A DNA stretch of 15,394 bases, taken from contig NCBD01000011.1 of the NCBI GenBank assembly GCA_002255315.1, positions 1-15,394 of the forward strand, written 5' to 3'. This document shows positions 1 to 6,314 of the stretch, piece after piece. The translations under genes and the position numbers were made by a program. Each line of letters opens with the position of its first letter. Positions within the stretch are counted from its first letter, which is position 1. Under the pieces are notes generated by a model. It made no database searches. It worked only from the letters and a program-made list of their open reading frames with translations, and was not told the origin of the DNA. Source of the stretch: Actinobacteria bacterium 21-64-8 (GTDB taxonomy: Bacteria > Actinomycetota > Acidimicrobiia > Acidimicrobiales > RAAP-2).

Positions 1-1
1 C

Positions 2-94
2 TGGGAGCGTTCGGCGAGCGTGCTCTTTTTGTCGCTGCTCACTCCGCCCGAAAACGCGAACTCGCTGATGGACTGGAGTGAACTCCAGGCGTGA
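2..94 (+). CDS. C-terminal end of an unidentified protein (partial at window edge)
   Basis: An open frame enters from the left edge and stops at TGA 92-94. I choose it over the competing frame (stop at 79-81) because about 25 of its 30 codons end in G or C, against about half in the other frame, and because its TGA overlaps the GTG start of the next gene in a GTGA, an arrangement repeated several times in this window. The visible tail is about 30 residues and ends in NSLMDWSELQA. It contains no motif I recognise, so no function is assigned. It is probably cotranscribed with the small secreted protein that follows. Confidence 0.5.
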   Translation, partial: WERSASVLFLSLLTPPENANSLMDWSELQA

Positions 95-447
95 AGACAC
101 CGCGCGCACTGCTCGGCGCCGTCGTCGCGGTGGCCCTTGGCTACACGGCCGCGTCGGCGTCGTGCGTGCGCGCGACGATGCCCGAATCGACGCCGTGCGT
201 GAGTTCGGCACTCGCGCAGCCTTTTCGTGGTCCGCTCCCGCTGACCCAGATGGTGAACTACGGCTGCGTGGGTCCGTGGGCCTTCGTTTGGGCGACGGTG
301 GGCACAGGTCTGCGAGCCGTGGGCGTCACGGAAGTCTTGTACTTCGATCACTCCAGTGCGACGTGGCGCTTCGCGTCACGCTCGGCGGTCTGTGGCAACG
401 GAACACTCCCGGCCCGCATTGACGCACTGGGCTGTCACTCGAACTAA
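91..447 (+). CDS. Small exported cysteine-containing protein, function unknown
   Basis: This is a 118-residue protein starting at a GTG that overlaps the upstream stop codon, which suggests translational coupling. Residues 1-23 form a clear Sec signal peptide: Lys/Arg near the N-terminus, a hydrophobic core LLGAVVAVALGY, and an ASA site that predicts signal peptidase I cleavage after residue 23. The mature part of about 95 residues has Cys at 25, 36, 59, 101 and 115, and Trp at 63, 67 and 92. The layout YGC-x2-W-x3-W ... TW-x3-SR-x2-C ... LP-x7-C suggests a small disulphide-stabilised extracytoplasmic domain. The SASC context at residue 25 is a poor lipobox, so a soluble secreted protein is more likely than a lipoprotein. 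I do not recognise the family. The gene is real by third-position bias and the signal peptide. Confidence 0.75.
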   Translation: MKTPRALLGAVVAVALGYTAASASCVRATMPESTPCVSSALAQPFRGPLPLTQMVNYGCVGPWAFVWATVGTGLRAVGVTEVLYFDHSSATWRFASRSAVCGNGTLPARIDALGCHSN

Positions 448-464
448 CTGACCACGTTGCCGCC

Positions 465-509
465 AGTGAGTGGCGAGTGAACGAAGAGTGAGTCACCTAC
501 GCTACAAGG
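465..509 (+). promoter_or_regulatory. Promoter of the MFS gene with three phased AGTGA repeats
   Basis: The -10-like TACGCT lies at 499-504, and the GTG start codon follows after only 5 nt, with no room for a Shine-Dalgarno, so the mRNA is probably leaderless. Just upstream, AGTGA occurs at 465-469, 476-480 and 487-491, exactly 11 bp apart, as expected for protein sites on one face of the helix. No good -35 hexamer is visible, which fits activator dependence. The promoter role is inferred. Confidence 0.45.
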
Positions 510-1811
510 GTGCGACGTCGCGGACTGGCTTCACTGGCCTGGGCGTCGGCTCAAGATCTCTTCGATCAGCGCACCGCGTTTGGTCGTTTGGCGCTCGTGC
601 ACGTGATCATGATGGCGGGCGACACGATGGTGACGGTGTCACTCGCGGGGTCACTGTTCTTTTCGGTCTCGCCCACCGAAGCGAAGAGCAAGGTCTTGTT
701 GTACCTCTTGATTACCATCGCGCCCTTCGCGGTCGTCTCACCGGTTCTCGGTCCGCTGATTGATCACTCGGCTAACGGTCGACGCGTACTGGTGGCGATT
801 TCTGCCTCCGTGCGCGCGTTGTTGTGTTGGTCCATGGCTCAACACCTCAACTCGTTCTGGCTCTTTCCCGAAGCATTCCTCGTACTCGTGTCGTCGAAGC
901 TTTACGTCGTCACGCGAGGCGCACTGGTGCCCGAAATGGCGCGCACGGACCAATTTCGTGAGCACGCGGCGCAGGTGGGCGAGGCGGGATGGCCGAGCGA
1001 GGGAGTCACCCAAGAGCAGGGCTACGCCGGTTTCAATGCGCAACTAACGCTCCTTGGCACCTTCGTTGGTCTCGTCGCGGGCGCCCTCGGCGCTGGTCTC
1101 TTAAAGGGCGTGGGTGCCCCGAGTGTCTTGTTCGTGGCGGCCTTCGTTTACGTTGGGGCTACTGTCGCGAGCGTTCGCCTGCAACGGCCCGCGAGGGTTG
1201 TTCGTGACCAAGTCACGGGACTCAGTCAACGCGAGCGTGATCAGCACGCGCTCGCGCCACTGGGCAACGGGGAGGTCGCGTGGGGACTCGTCGCCGCGTC
1301 GCTGTTGCGCTTCGGCGTCGGTTTTGCCACGTTCCTGCTCGCCTTTGGACTACGTCGAGCCCACGCGGGACTCGGGTGGTTCGCTTTCGCCTTGGCACTC
1401 AGCGGACTGGGCGCCCTCGCGGGACTGGCCTTCGTCACGCGCTTACGCAACCGTTTAAGCGAATCGACGTTGCTCACCTTGGCCATGATCTGTACTGGCC
1501 TCGGGGCCTTCGTCGCGAGTCAGCGCACGGCGCTGCTCGCGCAGATCGTGCTCGCGGGCTGGATCGGGCTGTGGGCCGCGGTCGCCCAGCCGAGTTTCGA
1601 CGCAATCACGCAGCGCTACGTGCCTCCTGGCGCGCAGGGTCGAACCTTCGCGCGCTTTGCCGTGCGCCAACAACTGCTCTGGGTGCTGGGCGCGTTGGTG
1701 CCCGTCGCCATCACGCTTTCGTTTGGCGTGGGTGACCGAATCCTCGCGATCGTGCTAGTGGCGGGCGCGTTCAGTTATTTTGTCGGGCGACGGGTCTCAC
1801 GCAATTCCTAA
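510..1811 (+). CDS. MFS transporter, 12 transmembrane helices
   Basis: This 433-residue membrane protein has about 12 hydrophobic segments, roughly at residues 27-50, 62-82, 92-110, 113-133, 175-198, 202-220, 250-272, 278-300, 312-330, 338-358, 385-403 and 408-426. The segment GPLIDHSANGRR between helices 2 and 3 is a variant of the MFS loop 2-3 signature (G-x3-D-x-GRR), which supports a proton-coupled major facilitator. The overall layout resembles the EntS/MFS_3-type drug or siderophore exporters. The substrate cannot be read from the sequence. A long loop (about residues 140-170) precedes helix 5. The GTG at 510 was chosen because it sits just after a -10-like box and gives a short basic N-terminus. 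The next gene, ndh, has its own promoter, so the two need not be cotranscribed. Confidence 0.85.
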   Translation: MRRRGLASLAWASAQDLFDQRTAFGRLALVHVIMMAGDTMVTVSLAGSLFFSVSPTEAKSKVLLYLLITIAPFAVVSPVLGPLIDHSANGRRVLVAISASVRALLCWSMAQHLNSFWLFPEAFLVLVSSKLYVVTRGALVPEMARTDQFREHAAQVGEAGWPSEGVTQEQGYAGFNAQLTLLGTFVGLVAGALGAGLLKGVGAPSVLFVAAFVYVGATVASVRLQRPARVVRDQVTGLSQRERDQHALAPLGNGEVAWGLVAASLLRFGVGFATFLLAFGLRRAHAGLGWFAFALALSGLGALAGLAFVTRLRNRLSESTLLTLAMICTGLGAFVASQRTALLAQIVLAGWIGLWAAVAQPSFDAITQRYVPPGAQGRTFARFAVRQQLLWVLGALVPVAITLSFGVGDRILAIVLVAGAFSYFVGRRVSRNS

Positions 1812-1823
1812 TCATTGAGTTCC

Positions 1824-1829
1824 TATGCT
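1824..1829 (+). promoter_or_regulatory. -10 box of ndh
   Basis: TATGCT lies 10 nt before the ATG at 1840, with no Shine-Dalgarno between, so a leaderless or nearly leaderless transcript is likely. An upstream ATG at 1825 falls inside this hexamer and would not be transcribed from it. Confidence 0.5.
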
Positions 1830-1839
1830 GTACTGGGAT

Positions 1840-3129
1840 ATGGCGATCTCTCCCAAGATTGATAGCAACTCGAATCTTCCCCACGTGGTCGTCGTCGGCG
1901 GGGGTTTCGCGGGCGTGGCGGTGGCCCGCGGCCTGGCTCGCAAGCCCGTGCGCGTGACCATTATCGACAAGCACAACTTTCACACGTTCTTGCCGCTGCT
2001 CTACCAGGTCGCCACGGCCGGATTAGAGCCCGCCGACGTGGCCTATCCCATTCGCACCATCTTTGGCGACGCGCCGAATGTTCGCTTTCGCCACGCGCGC
2101 GTGCGCATCGTTGATCAAAGCGAGAACACCATTCTGCTCGAAGACGACTCGGTCGTTGCCTACGACCACCTGGTCGTGGCCACGGGCGCGACGGCTTCGT
2201 ACTTCGGGATTCCCGGCGCGTCGCGCTACGCCATGCCGCTCTACTCACTGGCCGATGCGCGCACCTTGCGCAATCGGCTCCTGCTCGCGCTCGAGCGCGC
2301 CGACGTTGCCGCGCAGCATTCGTCGGTCGCGCTGAACTTCGTCGTCGTCGGTGGTGGTCCCACGGGCGTCGAAACCGCGGGCGCGCTGTCGGAATTAATT
2401 GGCATCGCAATCAAGCGAGACGGACTCACCCTCGATCCTTCGAAGATTCGGGTTCGACTCATTGACCTCGCGCCGAGACTCTTGACGGCCTTTCCCGAGT
2501 CGGCGAGCAAGTACGCCAAGAAGGAACTCGAAAGCATGGGTGTCGACATCGAGTTTGGACGAAGCGTGGTCGAAGTCGAAGAGCACGGCATTCGCTTCGC
2601 CGACGGTGAGCGCTTGGAGGCGGCAGCCGTGATTTGGGCGGCCGGCGTGACGGCGTCGGGCACCCTCGCCCACGACCTCCAAGCGTCACCGGGCCCGAAC
2701 GGGCGCGTGCGCGTGCGCGCAGACCTTGGCGTACTCGAGAGCACCAACGTCTGGGCGGTGGGCGACGCGGCCGCGGTGCCGGCTCACGACGACACGTTCT
2801 GTCCCCAGTTGGCTCCGGTGGCGATTCAGTCGGGGCGACACTGTGCCACGCAGATTCTGCGCACGCTCAAAGGGGAACCAACTCAGCCCTTTGTCTATAA
2901 GAACAAGGGGATTATGGCGACCATTGGCCGTCGCGCCGCGGTGGCAAAGTTGCCGGTTGGTGGGGTCATTAAGGGCACCCTCGGGTGGCTCGCCTGGCTG
3001 GCGCTGCACCTGTGGTACCTAGTGGGATTTCGCAACCGCATTCGCGTCATGATCAACTGGACGTGGCGCTACTTCGATTGGCCGTCGGGTCCGCGACTCA
3101 TCGTCGCTGACGCCGAAACGGCCGACTAA
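1840..3129 (+). CDS. ndh: Type II NADH dehydrogenase (NDH-2)
   Basis: This 429-residue flavoprotein passes electrons from NADH to the quinone pool at the inner face of the membrane without pumping protons. Two Rossmann motifs are visible: the FAD site [10 protein letters not shown] at about residues 16-25 and the NAD(P)H site [11 protein letters not shown] at about 168-178. A third conserved flavin-contact motif, WAVGDAA, is near residue 305. The C-terminal part ([19 protein letters not shown], then an amphipathic stretch) is the usual NDH-2 membrane anchor. Length fits the family. I start at ATG 1840, giving MAISPK, because the in-frame ATG at 1825 lies inside the likely -10 box. The stop codon overlaps that of the convergent pckG. 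Distant relatives such as sulfide:quinone reductase are less likely because the C-terminal anchor is NDH-2-like. Confidence 0.92.
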   Translation: MAISPKIDSNSNLPHVVVVGGGFAGVAVARGLARKPVRVTIIDKHNFHTFLPLLYQVATAGLEPADVAYPIRTIFGDAPNVRFRHARVRIVDQSENTILLEDDSVVAYDHLVVATGATASYFGIPGASRYAMPLYSLADARTLRNRLLLALERADVAAQHSSVALNFVVVGGGPTGVETAGALSELIGIAIKRDGLTLDPSKIRVRLIDLAPRLLTAFPESASKYAKKELESMGVDIEFGRSVVEVEEHGIRFADGERLEAAAVIWAAGVTASGTLAHDLQASPGPNGRVRVRADLGVLESTNVWAVGDAAAVPAHDDTFCPQLAPVAIQSGRHCATQILRTLKGEPTQPFVYKNKGIMATIGRRAAVAKLPVGGVIKGTLGWLAWLALHLWYLVGFRNRIRVMINWTWRYFDWPSGPRLIVADAETAD

Positions 3130-4916
3130 CTCAGTCGCGCTTCGAGGTCGTCGACGAAGCCGGCCAGTTTCGCCGGGAGACGATCGCCAAACTGTGCGTA
3201 GTGCTCGCGCAGCTTGGGCACTTCGTCGCGCCACTCGTGCTCGTGTACGGTCAAGAGCTCTTCGAGGTCACTCGGCGTGACGCTGAGCCCCTCGACGTTG
3301 AGGGCGCTGGTCGTGGGCACGAAACCAATGGCCGTCTCGACCGCCTCGCCGCGCCCGGCGGCGCGCTCAAAGACCCACTCGAGCACACGACTGTTCTCGC
3401 CGTAGCCGGGCCATAGCCAGCGCCCGTCGTCACTCTTGCGAAACCAGTTCACGTAGAAGATTTTGGGTAGTTTGTCCTCGTCGAAGCGGTCCGAGAACGT
3501 CAGCCAGTGACTGAAGTAGTCGGCCATGTTGTAGCCACAAAAGGGCAACATCGCAAAGGGGTCGCGGCGCAGATTCCCCACCGCACCCGTCGCGGCCGCG
3601 GTCGTCTCGCTCGCCATGATCGAGCCCAAAAAGACTCCGTGGTCCCAGCTGCGTGATTGAAAGACCAGCGGCACAACGCTCGCGCGGCGTCCGCCAAAGA
3701 GCACCGCGTCAATGGGCACCCCGGCGGGGTCTTCCCACTCGGGTGCAATGGCGGGGTCTTGGCCGGCCGGGGCGGTAAAGCGAGAGTTCGGGTGCGCCGC
3801 GGGCGTGCCCAACTCTTTGCTCCAGGGTTGACCCTTCCAGTCGGTGAGTCCCTCGGGGGCGTCGCCCATGCCTTCCCACCACACGTCGCCGTCGGCGGTC
3901 AGCGCCGTGTTCGTGAAGATGGTGTTGGCTTCGATGGAGTACATCGCGTTCGGGTTGGTTTCCATGTTGGTACCCGGCGCCACGCCAAAGAAGCCCGCTT
4001 CGGGGTTAATGGCGTAGAGGCGTCCGTCGGGACCGGGCTTCATCCAGCAGATGTCGTCACCAATGGTTTCGACCTTCCAGCCGGGCAAGGTGGGCACCAA
4101 CATCGCCAAGTTCGTCTTGCCACAGGCACTCGGAAAAGCGGCCGACACGTAGCGCGACTCGCCGGCGGGATTCGTTAACTTCAAAATCAACATGTGCTCG
4201 GCCAGCCAACCGGCGTCGCGCGCGAGGACTGAGGCGATGCGCAACGCGAAACACTTCTTGCCGAGCAGCGCGTTGCCGCCGTAACCCGACCCGTAAGAGA
4301 TGATTTCGGTGGTCTCGGGGAAGTGCACGATGTACTTGTTCTCGGCGTCACAGGGCCACGCAACGTCGCGGGCTCCGTCCTCGAGGGGCGCGCCCACTGA
4401 GTGCAGGCAGGGCACGAACTCACCGTCGTCACCGAGCACGTCGAGGGCCCCCTTGCCCATGCGTGTCATGATGCGCATCGAGACCGCGACGTAGGCCGAG
4501 TCCGTGATCTCCACGCCGATGTGGCTGATCGGTGAGCCGAGCGGGCCCATCGAAAAGGGCACCACGTACATGGTGCGACCCTTCATGGAACCCTTGAAGA
4601 GCCCCTTCAAGAGGGTGCGCATCTCGGCGGGGTCCTTCCAGTTGTTGGTGGGACCAGCGTCGATCTCTTTTTCTGAGCAGATGAAGGTGCGGTCCTCGAC
4701 TCGCGCGACGTCGCCCGGGTCCGACGCGGCGTAGTAACTGTTGGGACGCTTTGCTTGGGAGAGCTTGGTGAAGGTGCCGTTGTCGACGAGCAACTGACAG
4801 AGTTCGTCGTACTCGTCGGCTGATCCGTCGCACCAGTGGATACGATCGGGGGTAGTGAGTTGCGCCACTTCCTCCACCCACTCGATGAGTTTTTTGTTCT
4901 TGGTTGGGTACGTCAC
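3126..4916 (-). CDS. pckG: Phosphoenolpyruvate carboxykinase (GTP)
   Basis: This 596-residue cytosolic enzyme interconverts oxaloacetate + GTP and phosphoenolpyruvate + GDP + CO2 (EC 4.1.1.32), linking the TCA cycle with gluconeogenesis. The GTP-type signature is complete. The P-loop [10 protein letters not shown] at 260-269 carries the reactive Cys265. GDDICWM at 286-292 supplies metal ligands. SGYGGN at 210-215 with Lys220/221 and His241 form the Mn site. FGGRR is at 407-411, FCGYNMADY at 459-467, and the nucleotide-binding [15 protein letters not shown] at 490-504. Arg72 in ARVEDRT matches the PEP-binding arginine. Length is typical. The GTG start is supported by an AGAGGA Shine-Dalgarno 4 nt upstream. 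It diverges from thiL across a small gap with an operator-like dyad and converges on ndh. Confidence 0.97.
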   Translation of the reverse strand: MTYPTKNKKLIEWVEEVAQLTTPDRIHWCDGSADEYDELCQLLVDNGTFTKLSQAKRPNSYYAASDPGDVARVEDRTFICSEKEIDAGPTNNWKDPAEMRTLLKGLFKGSMKGRTMYVVPFSMGPLGSPISHIGVEITDSAYVAVSMRIMTRMGKGALDVLGDDGEFVPCLHSVGAPLEDGARDVAWPCDAENKYIVHFPETTEIISYGSGYGGNALLGKKCFALRIASVLARDAGWLAEHMLILKLTNPAGESRYVSAAFPSACGKTNLAMLVPTLPGWKVETIGDDICWMKPGPDGRLYAINPEAGFFGVAPGTNMETNPNAMYSIEANTIFTNTALTADGDVWWEGMGDAPEGLTDWKGQPWSKELGTPAAHPNSRFTAPAGQDPAIAPEWEDPAGVPIDAVLFGGRRASVVPLVFQSRSWDHGVFLGSIMASETTAAATGAVGNLRRDPFAMLPFCGYNMADYFSHWLTFSDRFDEDKLPKIFYVNWFRKSDDGRWLWPGYGENSRVLEWVFERAAGRGEAVETAIGFVPTTSALNVEGLSVTPSDLEELLTVHEHEWRDEVPKLREHYAQFGDRLPAKLAGFVDDLEARLS

Positions 4917-4936
4917 GAGTTCCTCTTCTGTACGAT

Positions 4937-4960
4937 CGATTTCGTCCCGTTACGAAATCG
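4937..4960. promoter_or_regulatory. Perfect 9-bp inverted repeat, operator-like, between pckG and thiL
   Basis: CGATTTCGT (4937-4945) and ACGAAATCG (4952-4960) form a perfect inverted repeat around the 6-nt spacer CCCGTT. It sits where the thiL -35 would fall and at the expected start of the pckG transcript, so a dimeric regulator bound here could control either or both genes. No U-run follows on either strand, which argues against a terminator. The binding protein is unknown. Confidence 0.5.
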
Positions 4961-4961
4961 C

Positions 4962-4967
4962 ACATTA
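4962..4967 (-). promoter_or_regulatory. -10 box of pckG
   Basis: On the minus strand this reads TAATGT. It shares its last two bases (TA, 4966-4967) with the thiL -10 on the other strand. The predicted start near 4955 would put part of the dyad in a roughly 40-nt leader that contains the AGAGGA ribosome site. TACAGA at 4926-4931 (minus) is an alternative -10 but leaves no leader for that site. Confidence 0.4.
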
Positions 4968-4971
4968 AGTT
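4966..4971 (+). promoter_or_regulatory. -10 box of thiL (leaderless)
   Basis: TAAGTT is followed by 6 nt and then the ATG at 4978, so the A of the start codon is at the expected +1. There is no Shine-Dalgarno. The same spacing is seen before rsmD and smc. Confidence 0.55.
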
Positions 4972-4977
4972 CTCGTC

Positions 4978-5931
4978 ATGAACGCGCCGGCGGACCCAAC
5001 CAATCCCTTGCGGGAGCTCAGCCAGCACGAAGATGACGTATTGGAGCGTATCGGTAAAATTGTCTCGGAGCGCACCATCGTGCGCGGCGAGCGCCACGTG
5101 GGCGACGACGCGGCCGTACTTCGACCGTTCGTTGGCGAAGCGATTGTCTCGACCGACGTGGCCGTATGGGGGGTTCACCTCGATGAGCAACTCTTTGGAA
5201 TTGGTGATTTAGGCTTTAAAGCAGTGGCCGCCGCCGTGTCAGATTTGGCGGCGATGGGCGCGCGCGCTCGCGGGCTCGTGGTGGCGGTCGTCGCGCCCCC
5301 CGGCACCGATTTAGAAGAACTGCACTACGGCATCGCCGAGGCGGCGCAACTCACCGGCTGTCCCGTCGTGGGAGGTGATCTCTCGCGCGGGAACCAAGTG
5401 AGCGTCGCGGTAACGGTCTTGGGCGAGTGCCCCGGCGGCGGGGCAGTACTGCGCAGTGGTGCGCGCGCGGGTGACGAATTCATGGTGACGGGCCCACTGG
5501 GCGCCTCGTCGGCGGGACTGCGACGTCGTCGTGACGGGGCGCCACTCAATGACGAATTGGTGCTCGCGCACCGACGCCCCTGGCCGCGACTGCGCGAAGG
5601 CATCGCCGCGCGTGACGCCGGCGCGAGCGCGATGATGGACCTGAGCGACGGGCTCGGGCTCGATCTGCACCGACTGGCGGACGCTTCGGGCGTGGGTTTT
5701 GAACTTACCGCGGTGCCCGTGAGTGAGGGCGCGAACCTCGACGAAGCGATTAGCGGAGGTGAGGACTACGAACTCGTCATCGCGACGAGCAACCCCGAGC
5801 GCCTACGACTGGTCTTTCACGACCGGGGACTGCGCGAGCCGATTTCGCTGGGTCGAGCCGTGGCGAGCCCGCAGCGTCGCCTACTCGGCGGCGAAGTGTT
5901 CGAGCGCAAGGGATTCGAACACGAACTCTAG
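4978..5931 (+). CDS. thiL: Thiamine-monophosphate kinase
   Basis: This 317-residue cytosolic kinase phosphorylates thiamine monophosphate to the active cofactor thiamine diphosphate using ATP, the last step of thiamine biosynthesis. It has the PurM/ThiL-fold signatures in order: GDDAAVL at 42-48, STD at 58-60, SDLAAMGA at 88-95, GGDLSRG at 132-138, VTGPLGASSAGL in the middle, MDLSDGL at 220-226, and SGGEDYEL near the C-terminus. These Asp-rich loops bind Mg-ATP and substrate. Length is normal. The ATG at 4978 is preceded by a -10 box at leaderless spacing. The gene stands alone between the pckG promoter and the convergent rpmB, consistent with its position beside rpmB in many actinobacteria. 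No other thiamine genes are in the window. Confidence 0.95.
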   Translation: MNAPADPTNPLRELSQHEDDVLERIGKIVSERTIVRGERHVGDDAAVLRPFVGEAIVSTDVAVWGVHLDEQLFGIGDLGFKAVAAAVSDLAAMGARARGLVVAVVAPPGTDLEELHYGIAEAAQLTGCPVVGGDLSRGNQVSVAVTVLGECPGGGAVLRSGARAGDEFMVTGPLGASSAGLRRRRDGAPLNDELVLAHRRPWPRLREGIAARDAGASAMMDLSDGLGLDLHRLADASGVGFELTAVPVSEGANLDEAISGGEDYELVIATSNPERLRLVFHDRGLREPISLGRAVASPQRRLLGGEVFERKGFEHEL

Positions 5932-5978
5932 AAGTCGAACCGGCGGGTCGCGCCAGATGGGGGGCATCACTGCACTAC

Positions 5979-6016
5979 GACCCGGCAGTGCGAATCACCG
6001 TACGTGGTGCCGGGTC
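5979..6016. terminator. Inverted repeat between convergent thiL and rpmB, possible bidirectional terminator
   Basis: GACCCGGCA (5979-5987) and TGCCGGGTC (6008-6016) are perfect 9-bp complements separated by 20 nt. A smaller CACC/GGTG pair inside competes with the outer stem. It begins 10 nt past the rpmB stop and about 48 nt past the thiL stop, as expected for a shared transcription end. Neither side has a U-run, so it is not a classical intrinsic terminator. No tRNA fits this gap. Confidence 0.45.
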
Positions 6017-6026
6017 AACGCGAGTG

Positions 6027-6233
6027 CTAGGCCTTGACGCGCTTGGCGGGCTTGGTGACCTTGCCCGATCGCAGGCACCCGGTGCAGACGTTCAGTCTGG
6101 TCGGCGTACCGCTCACCAGGGCTCGTACGCGCTGAATGTTGGGATTCCAACGACGCTTGGTGCGTCGGTGGGAGTGCGAAACGTTCATGCCAAATGAAGG
6201 CTTCTTGCCGCAGAGTTCGCAGACTGATGCCAT
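6027..6233 (-). CDS. rpmB: 50S ribosomal protein L28, zinc-binding (C+) form
   Basis: This 68-residue basic protein is a structural component of the large ribosomal subunit. The N-terminus [20 protein letters not shown] and the [12 protein letters not shown] segment are typical of L28. Paired cysteines C5/C8 and C50/C53 form the zinc ribbon of the C+ form. Zinc-free L28 paralogues, used by many bacteria when zinc is scarce, lack these. The ATG start has an AAGGAG Shine-Dalgarno (6244-6249, minus strand) 10 nt upstream. The gene is oriented opposite to fakA and recG, and shares a bidirectional promoter region with the fakA-like gene. Its leader of about 55 nt can fold into a 7-bp hairpin. Confidence 0.97.
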   Translation of the reverse strand: MASVCELCGKKPSFGMNVSHSHRRTKRRWNPNIQRVRALVSGTPTRLNVCTGCLRSGKVTKPAKRVKA

Positions 6234-6255
6234 GGTGACGTTTCTCCTTCGCGTC

Positions 6256-6272
6256 GGGGCAATGGTTGCCCC
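6256..6272 (-). promoter_or_regulatory. Hairpin in the rpmB 5' leader
   Basis: GGGGCAA (6256-6262) and TTGCCCC (6266-6272) pair perfectly around a 3-nt loop. The hairpin lies between the inferred rpmB start site (about 6290) and its Shine-Dalgarno. It could mark ribosomal-protein feedback control or simply stabilise the mRNA. The role is inferred. Confidence 0.4.
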
Positions 6273-6278
6273 GGGCCC

Positions 6279-6290
6279 TCGATTAATCGA
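6279..6290. promoter_or_regulatory. 12-bp perfect palindrome between rpmB and fakA
   Basis: TCGATTAATCGA is self-complementary. It covers the inferred first bases of the rpmB transcript and the -35 zone of the plus-strand gene. This is a suitable operator position for both, but a 12-bp palindrome alone is modest evidence. Confidence 0.35.
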
Positions 6291-6296
6291 AGAGCC

Positions 6297-6302
6297 ATTG
6301 TA
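6297..6302 (-). promoter_or_regulatory. -10 box of rpmB
   Basis: Minus strand TACAAT is a near-consensus -10 hexamer, the best in the window. A matching -35 about 17 bp upstream is weak (TGGTCG-like). It shares the dinucleotide TA (6301-6302) with the divergent -10. Confidence 0.6.
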
Positions 6303-6306
6303 GCAT
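6301..6306 (+). promoter_or_regulatory. -10 box of the fakA-like gene
   Basis: TAGCAT is followed by 8 nt and the ATG at 6315, with no Shine-Dalgarno, so the transcript is probably leaderless or nearly so. It overlaps the rpmB -10 by two bases on the opposite strand. Confidence 0.45.
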
Positions 6307-6314
6307 CGCTAGCG

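Noticed and set aside
160..168. Lipoprotein attachment at Cys25 of the small exported protein
   Set aside because: The preceding SAS lacks the usual hydrophobic residue at -3, while ASA before Ser24 is an excellent signal peptidase I site.
1825..1839. Upstream ATG as the ndh start
   Set aside because: It falls inside the likely -10 hexamer TATGCT. The ATG at 1840 gives the usual short N-terminus before the FAD motif.
4429..5190. 253-residue minus-strand frame spanning the pckG start and thiL
   Set aside because: It overlaps pckG on the same strand out of frame and thiL on the other strand. It has Arg/His-rich composition and no recognisable domain.
5932..6026. tRNA gene between thiL and rpmB
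   Set aside because: There is a GTGCGAATC segment slightly like a T-loop, but no acceptor stem, anticodon arm or D-arm could be paired on either strand.
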